Shown: in pieces, positions 45,155 to 58,129 of the stretch
Position numbering within the stretch: the stretch's first letter is position 1
Layout of the letters: each line of letters starts with the position of its first letter
Assembly: GCA_009801085.1 (NCBI GenBank)
Contig: VNWV01000009.1
Span: 1,168,501 to 1,232,500, forward strand
Length of the DNA: 64,000 nucleotides
DNA from: Lasiodiplodia sp. COLG20
Lineage: Eukaryota; Ascomycota; Dothideomycetes; Botryosphaeriales; Botryosphaeriaceae
Reading direction: 5' to 3'
Translations under genes and position numbers: made by a program
Notes under the pieces: model-generated
What the model saw: only the letters and a program-made list of their open reading frames with translations
The model's database searches: none
What the model was told of the DNA's origin: nothing

Positions 45155-46824
45155 TGTGTGCTGTGACTGGAGTCCTTTTCTTTTTCTTGGTCGGGATTCT
45201 GGTTGGCGGTGTTTTCTTTTGGTTTGCGATCCCTAGTCGCTTGGATGGGATGTGATTCCTTGGTCGGAAGTGGTTGAGTTGGTTAAGGAAGGCTCGTCGA
45301 TAATGAGATGAGAAGCTACTGGAGCAGTTGGGAAATTAGAGAAATACCGCCTGAGGTGAGAAGAGAATTTGCAAGAAAGATTGACGTTTATGACCATACA
45401 GAGCTGGCATGAAGGTAGTGCCGTCTCAGTAAACGATTGACAAGTGACGTTGGATGGGAGGGGAGCCCCTTCTCTGCTTAGAAATCATGGTCACATATTG
45501 GGCCGGAGCATCGCCGAAAACATAAAACGCGCAAAAACAACGTTGGCCAAGACATTTAGCGTACGGGGTCATATCCGTTCTTTTCGTTTGGATTCTTTCT
45601 TGTTGGCGGGGGCGAGCTATAGGCTATCCAACGTTTATAGTTCAGATGAGGACGTCGGGGAAAACTTAGATGCAATGGTAGATGGTGACATATAATATCA
45701 GACTCGGTCGAAGAACTTCACTCTCCTGGTCGTCATATATGGCTCAGTTACGTAACAATCCCACTAGGGCCCAACGGACTTTACAAAACGCTAGGGCAAA
45801 ACACGCCCACTGCGTCGCCTCTTAATTCGTCTTGCCTGCTGCGAATGCTTCCTTGGAAAATATAATCCGCCTCGGAATCGCCGTGGGCCCAGTTTTGTTA
45901 GAAATGCATCGCAACAAAACAGTTTCTATTAGCCTATCGAGACAACGGGGAACCATTCTATTGGGTTGTGTGACATGATAGTTTTGGTAAGCAGGCGGGT
46001 CAAGTACTTGTGTACATACCACTTCAATGATGCTTTTCGAGGAGATCCACCTCCCCAAATCTGACCATGTCATCCGAGTCTTAGAGCTGCTCTTCTAGAT
46101 TTCGTACCCACGGGTGCAGCTCCACCTGTTCACTGCTCCATAATTTCAAACACGTCTTGCCGATATGCCGATCTTGGCTTCTCTACATTATCCCCAAGTA
46201 ATTATGCCGACCATTACGCATATACGTTGATGGTGGCTTTTAGACCAATGATCAAGGTCACGACTCTTTCACTGCATTCAAAGAAAAAACTGTTTTCCGC
46301 GAACAATGCAGACGGTTTCAGCCACTCATTCCGAGGGAGACATTTCTTATACTCTCGGTGGCTCTTATGTTCGAATATGGACTCGAAAACGATTATTGGT
46401 AGTGCTGAAGGTATATTAGCTCATTTGTCTTTACCATGAAGGGAGAGCTTAAGTGCAAATAAGTAGAAAAATGCTACGATGCGGGCAGATGTGACCAGCA
46501 GAAAAGTGATAACCAAACTAAATATTCAATTAAAGCTATATCGTCGACCAAGCATCGTTCTCGGATGTTCAGGTGCAATGCCGTGTGGTGCCAGGGCTGT
46601 CGCTGACGTGCTTGCGGGGAAATCGCACGAATATCAACCACGATTGGAAAAGCGAGCACCGCGCCCCAGATACGTAGACATCTGTACAAAATGATTGGAA
46701 GCTGCAAAGGATGCTGTCAGCTGAGACGCAAGTTAGAGCAGTGTGCTGGACCGGGTTTCCTGCGCTCTCTTAAGGCGGCTGGCTTGCTATCACCGTTTGC
46801 CTTGCACATTCCACGGAATCCAAA
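45155..46824. promoter_or_regulatory. Divergent gap between OYE and 2OG oxygenase, 1.7 kb
   Basis: AT-richer than its surroundings, with only short frames. The two genes are read away from it, so both promoters lie here. I see no further gene. Confidence 0.5.
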
Positions 46825-48019
46825 ATGGCTACAGAAGTCGAAACAGTAACGGAGCTGCCCCGGTACATTCAGGTGGAAGAGACGACGTATGACTGTATGC
46901 AATTTGCTGCAATTGCGTGGCATAGCGGTATACTGATTGAAGTCAACAGTGGATTGGGCGGACCTTGCGACGCTTGATCTGTCACAATTCGATGCTCCCG
47001 GAGGCAAGCAAAAATTGGCTGATCAGCTCTTCAATGCCATTCAGAATGTTGGTAAGTGCTGCGGGTGCGGTGACGAGGGAAATGGCTGACATGAGGGAGG
47101 ATTCTTCTACATCATCAACTTCGGGTTGACGCAGGAAGAGGTGGATCGGCAATTCGCGATTGGGAAAGAGCTCTTCCAATTGCCCATGGAAGAAAAGTTG
47201 AAGTTCCGAGCCAACATAGAGGAGGGCGGGTACAACGGCTACAAGCCGCTGGGACTGAGAGAGATCCGGCCGGGAAAGTTCGACAACACGGAGATTTATA
47301 ACATCCCAAAGTTCATTCCGGCATACGAGCAGGAGCACCCGGCAATCGTCAAGCAGCACAAGCCAGAGATCGAGCGGTTTGCGCGGCACATTTTCTATGA
47401 AATCGTGCAGAAGCTACTTGTGCTTCTTGCCATCGTGCTGGAGCTTCCGGAGAATTACTTCCTGGATCGGCATAGGTACGAGGACAAGAGCGAATGCCAC
47501 CTCAGATACATGAAGTACCACAAGCGTAGCGCGCAAGAGAATACGGAGTTAGAGAACGTGTGGATCAAAGGCCACACGGACTTTGGTAGTTTGACACTGC
47601 TGTTCCGGCAACCGGTGGCATCGCTCCAGGTGCGCACGCCACAGGGGGAATGGAAGTACGTCAGGCCGCATCCGGCGAGCATCACGGTCAATCTGGCGGA
47701 TTACCTGGACTTCATCACGAACGGGTTCCTCAAGAGCAGCATTCACCGGGTGGTTGCGCCGCCGCCTGACCAGACCGATGTCGATCGGCATGGGGTTCTG
47801 TACTTCGTTAGACCGACGGATGACACGGAGCTGCGGCCGGTGGAGAGCAATGTGTTGAAGAAACTGGGGTACGATCAGGTCAAAGACGAGGCGGTGGTGG
47901 GCATCACGGCGGGGCAGTGGGTGAAGGCCAGGGTCAAGACCAACGTGATGAAAGTGCCGGAGAAGGGAAGGAACGACCACGTCATCGTCAATGGCGTCAA
48001 GGCGACATACTACGACTGA
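46825..48019 (+). CDS. 2-oxoglutarate/Fe(II)-dependent dioxygenase (IPNS-like)
   Basis: Three exons, 46825-46894, 46950-47051 and 47100-48019 (introns 55 and 48 nt), give 363 residues starting MATEVETVTELPRYIQVEET. The non-haem dioxygenase N-terminal part includes LADQLFNAIQNVGFFYIINF, rebuilt across the second junction. The iron facial triad is His216 and Asp218 in KGHTDFGSLTLLF and His273 in SSIHRVVAPP. The 2OG-binding Arg is probably Arg287 in DRHGVLYF; the usual R-x-S is R-x-G here. Enzymes of this fold hydroxylate, desaturate or cyclise small molecules. Relatives include gibberellin, flavonoid and fungal tailoring oxygenases; the substrate here is unknown. It faces OYE across a shared upstream region. 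Confidence 0.9.
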
Positions 48020-48653
48020 GAGCGAGATGGAACACATGGATATATCAATGATGTCACGTGACTCTTGCTTGCAAATAGCCCGTTCGTGCGCTTTGCGAAA
48101 CGGCCTCTTGATAGCAGTGCGACCGTGTTGATGTATACGAGTTGTTTTCTGAAAGTATCTCATCGCTCGCAAAGCTCAGTAATCACGCGCAAGCCTCAGT
48201 AATGCAAGCTGACCCCGCGAACGGGTTTTCCGAAAGTTCAATTGGCTCGCTCATCCAAAAGCAGTTTGTAAAATGGCGGCGTGGGGCGGTTCAGCCGGCC
48301 ATGAGCATGCGCGAGCCAGTCAGAAGCGCAGAAAACGACAGGGTGGGCGGTTGAGCCGTTGATGAGTACATATTGCATCGCTCATGCTCCGGATGGCAGC
48401 ACACTACTACCTGTCTCCTTCACCATGCAAGCGCTCGCTCGCCGGCAATTGGCGTTTTACCGCGGCTCGCAATTATTCAGCCGGGCGGGGTTAAGATTGC
48501 CGGAGAAAGCTATAGCTCCGCCGCGCGATCATGACGTGCTGCTAAAACACCACTTTTCGACAACACGGTAGCTCCCCCCATCTTTTCTCTCTCCTCCGCC
48601 CCCAACTCACCCTCTCCTGCAGCAATCTCTCCAACCGATCACCCACCGCAACA
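48020..48653. promoter_or_regulatory. Intergenic with a GTCACGTGAC palindrome
   Basis: The 10-bp palindrome GTCACGTGAC at 48053-48062 contains a CACGTG E-box. It lies 590 bp upstream of the aldo/keto reductase start and just after the dioxygenase stop. A C/T-rich tract (48570-48640) forms the leader of the reductase gene. Confidence 0.4.
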
Positions 48654-49888
<1,235 letters not shown>

Positions 49889-50924
49889 GACGGTTTGACG
49901 AATGATGAAATATCTTAAGCAAAAGAGCAAGACAGAAGAATAATTAGGCGCATTAGCCGACTCATTTCTCTATTCGCTCCTGGTGACAATACGTACACGG
50001 GTAGATGCAGCTCTCAATTTAGAGTTTCAATTCCGAATCTCTTCAACTCAAGTGCTTTAAGATTTCCTGTGTGGTACAGAGACATATGATTGATATAGTT
50101 CCTACTGCGTTGGGCTGGGGGATCTGGCGTAGCAAAGTCACTAAAGGTAAGATAAGATAACACCGCCACTACTCTCGACCTTATTCTGACTAAGAAAATG
50201 ATTTATAAGTATGTCAGAGAGGAAACGTGTGCCTCCAGTCCTTGCAACCGCGCGATTTTGACTGGAACCAGTGAATCCCTGCGCTCAAGTACGAGTTTGT
50301 CAGGCCAACGACAAACGCCAAAAGCTTATTCTCCTTGATAGCCAATCTCAGATCAATAGCGGTAAGTATGACATGGTGACAGGGCTGTCCTACTCGACAG
50401 TGTTGACATATTCCCCCCTGCGTCTTTCCTGATTGCCCGAAGTTCACCCTCGGCCGACTCTTCCCTGGCAAGACATCCACTCATACACCATAACATTCAA
50501 TAGTGGAGCCACGCTCCCCGGAAATAGGCTCATTAGACTCCGAAGCCACCTGCCAAGCTTCGCTGATCTTATATCTCCGTCTTATCTCCCACGGCTGTTT
50601 CTCGCATCATGTTTCGTGGAGCCATGACTGCCTATTACGGAAAGCGTATCTATATTCACAGCCTCATTGAGTCTCTTGGCTGATATCACAGTGACTCCGT
50701 GGAATGCGGCCGTGCCATCTCGCTGTCTCCGCAGTACGCGTATGCTGGGATAGAGGAGGACAAGATATGAAGAGCTGGGAAAGCAAGGAGCACAAGATTA
50801 TGCCCATAAATAACGCCCCAAAAACTCAAATTGTCATATCCAGCACCACCACCGGAAGCTTCATTTCACCTGAGACCAATACCGCCGTCAAATATACTTT
50901 TAGCTAACTAGTCCATCGCGAGAA
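49889..50924. other. Intergenic, 1.0 kb
   Basis: Reductase 3' end, then AT-rich sequence up to the MDR dehydrogenase. Only short frames; none recognised. Confidence 0.5.
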
Positions 50925-52194
50925 ATGGCGTTCAACGCTTCGACAATGCGCGGGGTGGTCTATAGCGGCATCCCCTACCAGGTCAACGTAACGGACCTCC
51001 CGATCCCAACCCTTTCCGCAGACACAGATGTCGTCGTTCGCCTCACGCACGCCGCCATCTGCGGCTCGGACCTGCACATGTACCATGGCGTGCAGGGCGG
51101 CAGCGACGCGCCCTGGGTCATGGGTCACGAAGGAATTGGTTACATTTCGGAAATCGGTGATGCTGTGACTTCGCTCGCTGTGGGCGACTACGTCGTTATC
51201 CCAGACAACTTGGGCACCGGACACCTTGACCTTGAGCCAGATTCCGGCCTGGAGAGTTACGGGGTAGGTAGCGAAGAGTTGGGTGGTCTGCAGGGTAAGC
51301 AAGCCCCTCCTCCCCCTGCTTCTCCCTCTCAGGAGCAGCACCCCCCGTATAGGTATCCGTCTCGAATGTTGTGCCGCGACGATACTGACAGGCCACACTC
51401 GCTCCCCTTCAGCCGAGTACGCCCGCGTCCCACACGCTGAAACGAACCTCATCCCGGTCCCGCAGCTCTCGGCCAACGCGACCAACGCCACGCTGGAGCG
51501 CGACTACCTCACGACGTCGGACATCTTCGCCACGGGCTGGTCGGTCCTCGACTTCGCGGGCTTCGAGCCGGGCGACAGCGTCGCCATCTTCGGCGCGGGG
51601 CCGGTCGGCCTGCTCGCCGCCTACTCGGCCATCCACCTGCGCGGCGCGTCGCGCGTCTACTCGATCGACCGCACGCCCGCGCGCCTCGCCCGCGCCGCCG
51701 CCCTCGGCGCCATCCCCATCAACTTCAACGAGAGCGACCCCGTCGCGCAGATCCTGGAGCGCGAAGGGCCCGGCAGCGGCGGCGTGCGGCGGGCCGTCGA
51801 CTGCGTGGGCATGGAGGCCGTCGACGCCCAGGGCCGGCTGGACCCGGCCATCGTCATGAGGCAGATGGTCGCCGTGACGGGCACCCAAGGCGGCGTGGGC
51901 CAGGTCGGCGTCTGGCTGGCCCAGAACGCGACCAGCGCCGCCCCGCGCGCCGGCCTCATCGACCCGGACGTCAGCTTCCCGCTGTCCGACTTCTTCAGCA
52001 AGGGCCTGCGCTTCCAGGCCGGCGTCGTCAATCCGAGGGAGAGGGCGCCCGAGTTGGTGCGCCTGATAGAGGCCGGGAAGGCTAGCCCCGCGAGTCAGAT
52101 CGAGACGGCCGTCATTGGGATTGAGGAGGCGCCCGAGTATTATAGGAGGTTTGACGAGCACGAGGAGATCAAGGTGTTTATCAGGTTTCCCTGA
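50925..52194 (+). CDS. Zinc-type MDR alcohol dehydrogenase lacking the structural zinc site
   Basis: Exons 50925-51294 and 51413-52194 (118-nt intron) encode 383 residues. The GroES-like half has the catalytic-zinc ligands Cys46 (AAICGSDLHMYHG) and His68-Glu69 (VMGHEGIGYI). The nucleotide-binding half has SVAIFGAGPVGLLAAYSAIH, a Rossmann GxGxxG, and VDCVGMEAVD. The loop that carries four Cys for structural zinc in classical ADHs reads here PDNLGTGHLDLEPDSGLESY and has none, so only one metal is likely bound. The layout resembles the glutathione-independent formaldehyde/sorbitol dehydrogenase-like branch. NAD(P)-dependent oxidation of an alcohol is the expected reaction; substrate unknown. It is the right end of the redox gene group. 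Confidence 0.9.
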
Positions 52195-52644
52195 GTGGGA
52201 AATGTTAGGGCTCGGTGTTGGAGTGGTGAAGATGTTGAGTGAGGAACTGAATATGCTCGGTTGTTGCGAGATACTTCGGAATGTCAACAGAAGAAGATAT
52301 TGGTGCCTACGATGTCTCTCTGACGATTGACAGGGAAGTCACTCAGAGCTTGGCGTTGTTGAAGTGCTTTGCAACGGCAATGAGAAATTCAACGTGTTTG
52401 ACTGGCGGACTAAGATTTAACCTCGCCTTCATGGCATGGTATTCAATTAAACTTATTGGTTATTATTGTTTGACTATCTCTGTTCTTCAAGTCAAATACG
52501 TCAACCCTCCCCTCACACCAGCACCTTCAGCACGCATCCTCAAAGCTTAAATTACATTTACTTCCTGCCACGTCCCAAACCAGACTCCTGCCCGACGTCG
52601 CCGTCGCCCCACCTTAAGTCTAGATGCCCCACTATCGGCCTCGC
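52195..52644. other. Intergenic between convergent genes
   Basis: 450 bp between convergent dehydrogenase and cytidine deaminase genes, AT-rich. Only 3' untranslated sequence is expected. Confidence 0.5.
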
Positions 52645-53491
52645 TCACTTGGACCCATTTCCTTGCTCCTGCCTCTGTGCCAACAGCTTCTCCGGCGGCG
52701 GCAGCACATCCGGACCAAAGCTCATGGGCAACAGCTCTCCCATTGTTTTAACAACGTACTTCCCCTCGCTCGTATGCATAAAGATCGGGGTATCCAACTG
52801 TAAAGAGAATCACCGCCGCAACATCAGCACTCATCGTCTCTCCCAAGCTCATATTTCCTTCTCCCTCAACCCCAGAAGGAAGAAGATGGATCTCCAGATG
52901 TATCATGCACTAACCTCCAAGAACTCCCTCAAAAACTGCCTGCACATGCCACACGGACTGCAATGCTCCTCGCGCAAGTCGGTAGCCACGCCGACGGCCT
53001 TGATGTCTCCCCTGCCGTAGCCGAACGACGTCACGGCCGTGCCGACGGCGACGCGCTCGGCGCAAGTACCAACGGGGTAGGCGGCATTCTCGACGTTGGC
53101 GCCAAGGATGATCTCGGGGGCACCGTCCGCATTCGGCGTGGCCGTCGAGGCAAAGCGCGAGGTCGACGTGGGGTGGATGAGCAGAGCGGCGCCGACGCGG
53201 AATTGGGAGTACGGGCCTGCGAGCGCGTCAGCCTTCTCTTCTTTGTCTCGTGCTACGCTTGCGGCTCTCGATCCTTCTCCGAGCCGTCCCCCGTGCGCTA
53301 CACGAAAGAGAGAGGCTGCGGGAAGCGGATGCGGGGCGATTGGGAGGGGCAGTGCTTCTCGGGCTGCTCTCAGGTTGGGGGAATGACATACAGTATGCCC
53401 TTTGGCGCGCTTCAAGGCACCCCTTGGACAGGGCGTCAACCTCCTTCACCGTGAGTCCATGGATGAGCTCGCCTTTCTCTGCCGCCGGCAT
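52645..53491 (-). CDS. CDD1: Cytidine deaminase
   Basis: Three exons, 53392-53491, 52915-53216 and 52645-52797 (introns 175 and 117 nt), give 184 residues starting MPAAEKGELIHGLTVKEVDA. Splicing rebuilds ARQRAYCPYSQFRVGAALL, the typical start of the deaminase core. The zinc site is complete: NVENAAYPVGTCAERVA holds Cys and the catalytic Glu (C-A-E), and CSPCGMCRQFLREF holds the P-C-x-x-C pair. The last exon adds FMHTSEGKYVVKTMGELLP and the conserved end SFGPDVL. It deaminates cytidine and deoxycytidine to uridine forms in pyrimidine salvage, normally as a cytosolic tetramer. A 20-residue insertion rich in Ser/Thr/Ala (TSTSRFASTATPNADG) sits before ILGANVENA. It is convergent to the MDR dehydrogenase. 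Confidence 0.93.
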
Positions 53492-55510
53492 GGTGAAAAA
53501 AAGGGAAAGGAAAAGGGAAGGAGAGGAAGAAAGGAGGACAGACAGGAAGGAAGCGGGTAGAGAGGGGAATGCTGCAGTTTGGGCGCGTGCAGCGCGCCGT
53601 AGGCAGGGTTCAGGCCAGTTGATAAGGCAAGATAAGGAGCCATCTGGTCGTCGCGGGCGGCCGTAGAGGCGGGGCTCGCCTGGGTTGCTGTTTTCGGGTT
53701 GAGTCGGATCAGGAACGCGGGGTAGGTCGGCCGCTCGTTGATTTCGTCACTATGTTGGGAAGCATCGAAAGAGGAAGTTCTTCAGGGCATGGCGGGATCG
53801 TCCGAGAGCGCCACACGTGGAGCCGGATGAAGACTTCCAGGCGGCAATTGACCAGTGAGGCACAGGATATCGATACGCGGTGGGCGGAAACTTGCCTTCG
53901 CAGAGCCGCTGCACCCTGAGATCGGTCGCCACATTGACGTCGCCGCCCGTGCCGCTGCTGTGAAGATCGTCAGGGAGCGGCGGGTGACTTCTGCGCGGGT
54001 CCAAGGCTTAAGCTACCCGTCGATCCGCCCGCCCAGCCATGACGCCAGCGCCTTCTTCCATCGCCCTCGCCGTCCATCGCGCTTCCCTGATCCGCAGCTC
54101 TTCCCGTCCGTCCACCCGAGCTCACTCTACGGCAAAGAGATCCAGACGCGGCCAGAACCAGGCAATTAAAGGATGGACAGGGACGAGGGACCAACGTCTC
54201 ATCTATCTTCTGCGCCGCCCTGTTGCTTGGACTTCGATGATCCCTCCTCCCGCCTATGGCGGCACTCAGCATCTCCCGGGCCCAATGATCTGCATTTTAG
54301 GCGCACGTGTGCTGCCCGCCCATAACAATGCAAGGCGCTTGGAATGGACGTGTTTCATCGAGTGGCAATCTGCCACCATTCCTTCTTTCAGCCGTCCCTA
54401 CATGTGAATGTCATCACACGAGAAAAGGCCGCGTGTGCCGTGGCGTCGAGTCAACAGTGGGAGCGTCGTCATTGCTGACCTCGACACTGCGGCTTTTTCA
54501 GCCTCTGCAGCGATGAACCTTCACCCTTTGCTTTTTACCATGCAACGACGATTGCCATTTCGGACCCCGCGAAATGGGGAACAAGGCCCGCTCCTCAGGA
54601 ACCACCTCCGGCACCTTGGGAGATCACTGCCCCATTTTAATATCGCAGCTACCGTACTTACACCGTCGTCTGATGCTGTCGATCAACAGCACCTGATATG
54701 GATACGAATCAGTCTCGGCCTTGGTCTGAAAGAAAGGCCTAGAAACTTCAGCAAAGCAGGGTCTGTGGGATAATCCTCCGCAGCCTTGTCCTACAAGGCC
54801 GCTGGAGCAGCCAACGTGGGAGCCACGAGGTCTTGCCGGCCGACGGGGAGCGAGGCTGAGCAAACTCAATCGAGAGGGCGGAGCGAGAAATGAGGCCAGG
54901 GGCGTCGATGGCGGTCCTCTCGCTCATTCGCAGCCCTTTTCCCCTGCCTTTCATCACTCTGCATCACGCGAACCACAGCCTTCCCAACAACACTTTCGCT
55001 GCCCCTCCCAAGACTTTGTTCTGCGCATCGCGTGCGAAAACGGCATGCTGGCCACGCGTAACCTTACATGCGACTGCACGTGTAGGAAAAACGTGGCTAT
55101 GTAACCAACCAGTGCCTAGGAACAGCCCAGGAAGCAAAAACACGAAAAAAGGGAGAGAAGCTGCAACCGCGACTTCCAAGAAACCGCGCCCAGTGCTGCT
55201 TTTGCCTCTCATGAGGTCAGACGTCTGACTTGGACCCCCGGAGAAAGGCTGACCCAGGCCTTCTGGTCGCGCTGCATCATGGCATCAACGCATACGTCGA
55301 TGGCTTGCGGGAGGGCCCTTCTTTGCCCTGCTTGTCGACCAAAACACATCGCAGATCAATCCCACAGCCCTGCCCTACTACTCCTACTGCGCCCGACCAT
55401 CGTACCGCAATCGCAGCCCTTTCCTACCACTTTATTGGGCACGAGCTCGCCTTGGGGGCCGCGCAGATCCACCAAACCCCCCTGTCCTCCTTTCAAACCT
55501 TAAAACAGCT

Positions 55511-55544
55511 CATCCGGGGATACAAGATCTTGCATCCCCGGATG
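55511..55544. repeat. 34-bp near-perfect palindrome
   Basis: The 34 bases from 55511 pair with their own reverse complement at 16 of 17 positions; the mismatch is at base 12 against base 23. The centre is CAAGATCTTG and the outer arms are CATCCGGGGA and TCCCCGGATG. There is no loop, so a cruciform or a dimeric protein site is more likely than a classic terminator. Confidence 0.85.
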
Positions 55545-56752
55545 CATTGTTACCAACCCCCAACAGTACATGTTCTCTTGTTTATTTCCGTCAAGGGCGC
55601 ATATAGCGCCCAAATTAACCGCACTATTGCATCCATTTCGCCATGCCAAGCGTGACCAAGGCTTTAACCTGTCCGCTATACACAAGCCTCCGGCCTCAAA
55701 AACAAGCGCCGGTCGGCCCTGTTCAAGCCGAACAACCCCAGTCCCCATTCGGACACGACCGCAAGTGCATTTCTGCCAAAAAGCTTGTTTTTCTGTGTGT
55801 GTGCAGCAATTCGGTCGGTGTACTCTCCGTCCCTGGGGATCGCGATGATCAACAAACCCCGGGTCTTTAATCCACGAAAGAGAAGGGGATATCACGCTTG
55901 AGCATCGGGATTGAAAAAGCACTAGGAACGTCCTGCTATCTCTACCCAATCACCTCTGTGCTCGGTGCCTACATCCCTTTACCACTGTCGTAGTAGCACC
56001 TAATCGGCAACCACTCCCTATAGTCCCCCTAATAAGTGCCATCCCGCTGCTTTACCCCATCCCTACCTGATCTGCCGGCTTCCCCGGCCGCCGCCAGTCG
56101 CGCGGACCCCGCTTCCGATCGGAACCCGCGGAGCATTCCGTCGTGAGGCAAGAACAACATGTCCGCGGGAAGCGGCACGCGGTGTGGGGGGAAGGAGCCC
56201 CCGTCCGTAGTGTCTCCTTCAAATTGCCCGATCAAGAAGGAAGAGGCGAAACTTTTTATACCGCACGTACGTAGCAGTGCAGTGGCGCCGGGGGCCCAAA
56301 GAAAAGAGCAACGAGGGAATAACACGGCCGGAAGCTAACATCCGCTTCGAAGAATACTCAAAAAGAAATTTTCTTTTTGCATTTTTATTGTGGATTCATC
56401 GTGTGTTGTGACACGGGACGTTGGCAGAGGATTTGCCGCATCGTGCCGCGGGTAGTTGCCCCGTGCTGATCACCCTCTCGCCCCGCCTCGCCTCCTGTCT
56501 CCTCGAACGTTTGGCCTCGTCTCGAGCCAGCTCTCCCGAGAAATCGGGGCCAGGCAAACGGGACCACAACCCTATCCAACGCCCGACATCCGAGCTCCGA
56601 GCTTCCTCGAGCAAATGAGCGCCACTGGGCAGGGACCCAAGCCTCAACTTTTGACTTTTGCAACCGATCATGCACCGGGAATGAAACGCAGAACACCGTC
56701 TCCAGTCTCCAGGATCGGTGGCACATGTGGAAAACCAAATAGGAAAGTACAG

Positions 56753-56771
56753 CCTGCCTGCCTGCCTGCCT
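56753..56771. repeat. CCTG microsatellite
   Basis: Four and three-quarter copies of the tetramer CCTG in non-coding DNA. Confidence 0.9.
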
Positions 56772-58129
56772 CCTCAACCACGACCCCCACGCGTCCCATA
56801 AACCCACTCAACTACTATTTTTTTTTCCCTCCCAGTTGCCATGTGGGTCAGACGGCAAAGCTGCCGCTCGAGGATCGGCTTTCTGAATTCTCATTATTCA
56901 AAAGATAGAGATTTGTTGTACACACGTGGTTTTGAGAGCGGGAATTTATTGTGGATAACAAAAATCCATCGCGTGGGCTTAGCTGCTGCTTTCAAAACGT
57001 CGGCCTGAGTGGGCTGTGACGCGCCGGCGACCCCTCTTTTTCCTTCGTTAATCCCATTTCCCGTCTTTCCCGCCTCTTCCAGTCATTGCCCCTCAACCGA
57101 AAAAACATCAAGCCGCCCAGCGATTAGTCATGGTTCCGGTTTGGCATGTGAAAGGAGGATAGAGAAGACAATGGGCACAACCAAGCAAAATCAAACAGCT
57201 CGAAGGAAGGAAAACTATTTTCTATCATTGTCGCTGGACTTTTCTCGTCCATGCACGTTACGAGTTTTCTTCTCGCGTCGTGCATTCCAAGAATTTTTTT
57301 GACTCTTGGGTCAAGGTAGATAGCTAAGATACATGTCTCGAACATCGCTAAGTAGAAAGAATTTTCAGGTAAAGAAAATAAAAGGAGGTATTCCGCGATG
57401 GGCTGGAGGCTGCTGCGACCAAGCCAAGAGATCGGGGAAAGGGATGGGCTACCAGGCCGGTCCTGGGCCCCGAGAGTGCGCATGGCAACTCCCCTTCCGA
57501 ATAAAACAATATCCGGGGAGTGTGGCATGACCGGGGAAAAGAGAAGACAGTGCAGTGAAAGCGTCAAAGCCAGACAGCGAGATGAAGACCAGGCGGCACC
57601 GCAAAAAGGAAAATGACGCTACCATGATACTACCCCGCAGGTTACACCCATCTTTTTATTCCATCCACGCCGAAATGAGCCATTCCCCATATGCCTTGCG
57701 GCATCGTCACCTCGTCTCACTCTGAAAAAGAAACCAGACCCATTCAGGCAGCCGCATGCAAATGCCTGCCGTGAAATCAGGAACCGCGCCGGGAATATGT
57801 TGCGAACCGAGAAAAGCCTCCGGATGAGAGCAGATGATACGCCAACCCGATGTGAACAGAAAGAGAGCTCTGGTGCTCGTGTTGAAGCTGTTATGTCGAG
57901 ATCGAGCCGGGGAGTCCAGCATGGCACAGTATGGCATGCAGCGCTAGACGTATCGTACAATGCGTGAAAAAGAATCTCTTTGATGTCGAAGCCATGTGCT
58001 TTTTTGTTGGCACTGCGGGTGGGAGCCAGAGGATATCATTGAAAAAACAAAAACGTTGCGGTTCTATGCCGTTCAACGTTGGACATGCCAAGGAAAGGGA
58101 GGAGGGCGGAAGTGCGACCGCGCGCAAAA

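Larger units (their letters stand above)
53492..58129. other. 4.6-kb region without a recognisable gene
   Basis: This is the largest gap in the window, between the cytidine deaminase start and the bHLH stop. Frames of 60-150 codons occur on both strands and overlap; none shows a family motif or convincing splice pairs. It includes a 34-bp near-palindrome (55511-55544), a CCTG microsatellite (56753-56771) and several C/T-rich tracts. It could hide a long 3' untranslated region, a non-coding RNA or a fast-evolving gene. Confidence 0.45.

Noticed and set aside
55500..55949. 149-codon minus frame in the 4.6-kb gap
   Set aside because: Cys and Trp are scattered without pattern, and the frame crosses the 34-bp palindrome; no homology recognised.
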